This document shows, piece by piece, positions 62,601 to 64,000 of a DNA stretch of 64,000 bases. The stretch spans positions 55,436,122 to 55,500,121 of the forward strand of contig NC_134849.1 of NCBI RefSeq assembly GCF_965363235.1. Direction: 5' to 3'. The DNA is from Mytilus galloprovincialis (Eukaryota > Mollusca > Bivalvia > Mytilida > Mytilidae). The notes under the pieces were generated by a model. The model was not told the DNA's origin and searched no databases. It worked only from the letters and a program-made list of their open reading frames with translations. The first letter of the stretch is position 1, and every line of letters starts with the position of its first letter. Made by a program: the position numbers and the translations under genes.

Positions 62601-63541
62601 ATAACAAGATGTAGAACTTTAGAAAATTTTATGCAAAATCTTTGAATCATGTTTCTTGCAGGACTTCAAATATTATGTAATAAGAACAGAGTAAATAATT
62701 ATGACATTGATGAGGCAGGACAGCTATTTCATAATGTCTTTTCTGCTATCATTATCTTTTTTTTATTTTTTGAGAAATTATGTACCCCAAAAATTTGGAA
62801 ATAAATCTCATTCGAAATTTGAGATCTCCTCACAACACCTAAGCAAAAGGGATGTTGCGCGTTTATTAACAAAATTAATCATGAGACACCTTAATCTGTT
62901 TAAGATAGTAAATCCGGAGATAAAAGGTTCAAACAGTTCAAAAGGTACAACCGTTATCTAGGACAAAGCTGACGAGGCAAGGCATAACATTGACCAACGA
63001 AAGCTATATTTGTATGTAGCCTATGTGGTCGAGTGGTCTAAGGGTATGGACACTGTTCAGGGAGTGTTGCCATGTTGTCACTGAAGCTAGGGTCCGAGTC
63101 CAGCTGCGGGAAGAACAAAAGTTTCTAGCTCAAATTTGAAGATAAATTATTGTTGGCCTATGTTTGAGACGAATTAAACCTATATATTTCATATTTATAA
63201 TTCGTCCAAATATTACCCCAACAATGTTATTTTCATATTTTTGTATATACATATATTTATATTTAATTCAAAATGATGTTCATTTACGTTTCAATAGCCA
63301 ATGCATCAACTGTAAAAGGAGTAAACATGATACCTCCATATAGTATGTATGTCCTGCTTCACATGCCAAACCTGTCAACGTATATCATATATGTTATATT
63401 GAGTCTGAAATATTAACTTTGTTGCATGATATAATTGATGATTATTAAGTTCATTCATAATCTTTGATTCTCTTATTGCAGTAAATAAACGGTATATTTA
63501 CCCACAAACAGGCACGGTTTCTGCAGAAAAAGTACACGAAT
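53665..63541 (+). CDS. Secreted tandem 20-residue-repeat protein encoded by alternating 60-bp mini-exons (runs off window)
   Basis: Exon 1 (53665-53701) encodes a signal peptide start, MIVLCLVYLSIS. Exon 2 (54078-54098, 21 bp) adds VFQSAIG. Then come seven exons of exactly 60 bp: 55048-55107, 56417-56476, 57992-58051, 59783-59842, 61226-61285, 62241-62300, 63482-63541. All are flanked by AG/GTAAGT and all are phase 1-1. Each encodes one 20-residue unit with core RYxYPQTGTVSxExxxE. Odd units are type A (YIYPQTGTVSAEKVHE, once YVY); even units are type B (YAYPQTGTVSVERVNE, the last PYPQTGTVSVERLNE). There are no cysteines. Basic residues precede the YxYPQ core (NKR, LRR, VDR), so processing into peptides is conceivable. 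I recognise no family. The last exon ends in a good donor at 63542, so the gene continues to the right. Confidence 0.85.
54637..54797. repeat. 161-bp hairpin element in intron 2 of the mini-exon gene
   Basis: Left arm AGATTCTACCAC ... TACGATATTTATCCACT ... GACAGTTAAATTT pairs with right arm AAATTTAACTGTC ... AGTGGATAAATATCGTA ... GTGGTAGAATCT, around a GCTCGGCGAGTCTCGCG centre. Foldback or MITE-like; no coding capacity. The reverse open frame at 54443-54658 adjoins it and is not believed to code. Confidence 0.8.
55616..55690 (+). repeat. Mussel-type repeat fragment in a mini-exon intron
   Basis: GGGTATGATTGTCAATAAGA and ACAACTATAAGTCACTATAC match the family at 17697. Confidence 0.55.
58525..58620 (-). 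repeat. Mussel-type repeat in a mini-exon intron
   Basis: Reverse relative of the repeat at 42300: GTTGGTGATCCTCTGCTGTT, GGTCGGGTTGTTGTCTCTTT, ATTCCCCATTTCCATTCTCA. Confidence 0.6.
63015..63170 (+). repeat. tRNA-derived SINE
   Basis: A box-like TGGTCGAGTGGTCTAAGGG at 63028 is followed by a B box-like GGTCCGAGTCC at about 63091, an arrangement typical of a class II (Leu/Ser-like) tRNA head. It continues into an unrelated tail. The acceptor stem is not intact, so it is called a SINE and not a tRNA gene. Lies in the intron after mini-exon 62241-62300. Confidence 0.65.
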
Positions 63542-63841
63542 GTAAGTTTTGTTTCAGTCTATGTTGTACTTATTTGTTATAGATTTGGTCTTCTTTAGTA
63601 AGTATTTATTGTGAAATTCATTTATACTATAAACATTCTTTATCATTGATAAATGATATGTTCCCGCGACCTTTTCTATCATAGTAAACACTTTTCGCTT
63701 CGCTACATATAATCACGGTTGATACATTTTAAAAATTGGGATTTATACGTCGCAATTATATTCACGTTTTATACAATGTGAAAATTGTTCAAACGCAACA
63801 TAAGAAAAACCTAAGAAATTCAAATCTAAAACACAACATAT

Positions 63842-63985
63842 GCTCCTAAATGCTCTTCAACTTCGTACTCTATTTGGCCTTTTAATTTTTTTTTTATTCG
63901 AGCGTCATTGATGAGTCTTTTGTAGACGAAACGCGCGTCTGGCGTAAATATAAAATTTTAGTCCTGGTATCTATGATGAGTTTAT
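63842..63985 (-). repeat. Reversed mussel-type repeat near the right edge
   Basis: AAATGCTCTTCAACTTCGTA, GATGAGTCTTTTGTAGACGA and CGCGCGTCTGGCGTAAATAT match the family at 33335. Confidence 0.7.
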
Positions 63986-64000
63986 TATAACATAAAATGT

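Noticed and set aside
63028-63101. Possible tRNA-Leu/Ser gene
   Set aside because: A and B box-like strings are present but no intact acceptor stem could be paired; better explained as a tRNA-derived SINE.

Overview
This is an AT-rich, intron-rich eukaryotic window. It is most likely from a bivalve mollusc and probably a mussel (Mytilus): many of its interspersed repeats are ones I associate from memory with Mytilus genomes, and the genes have short exons, GT-AG introns and secreted products. I recognise no bacterial operons, no CRISPR array and no canonical rRNA or tRNA gene. The exon models below were built by eye from open frames, splice sites and phase agreement, with no transcript support.

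Layout. (1) 1012-3859 (+): a five-exon secreted phospholipase A2-like gene whose calcium ligand and calcium loop are altered. (2) 3.9-11.4 kb: gene-poor DNA with a decayed reverse-transcriptase relic, short-repeat copies and a 125-bp hairpin. (3) 11859-27633: a 15.8-kb DNA transposon with 47-bp perfect terminal inverted repeats that begin CACAGTG, a 5-bp target duplication, and an interrupted gene (17064-24850) joining a Mutator-like transposase to a DEDDh 3'-5' exonuclease. It sits inside a ~1.1-kb repeat whose second copy (30.66-32.47 kb) preserves the empty site. That second copy holds its own 714-bp foldback element flanked by TTAA, which is absent from the first copy. Between the two lie two minisatellites of about 78 and 55 bp. 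(4) 34428-35492 (+): a single-coding-exon type II membrane protein that looks like a GT-A-type glycosyltransferase. (5) 40367-52645 (-): a copper monooxygenase-like gene of the peptidylglycine alpha-hydroxylating monooxygenase (PHM) family, with at least 12 exons. (6) 53665 to beyond the right edge (+): an unrecognised secreted repeat protein. After a signal-peptide exon and a 21-bp exon come seven 60-bp mini-exons, each encoding one 20-residue repeat. All are in phase 1-1, two sequence types alternate, and the introns are 1-1.7 kb.

The genes do not form an operon or obvious pathway. Three of them (PLA2-like, PHM-like, repeat protein) encode secreted products. The most novel items are the mini-exon array and the transposon with RAG/Transib-type ends but a Mutator-like transposase-exonuclease.
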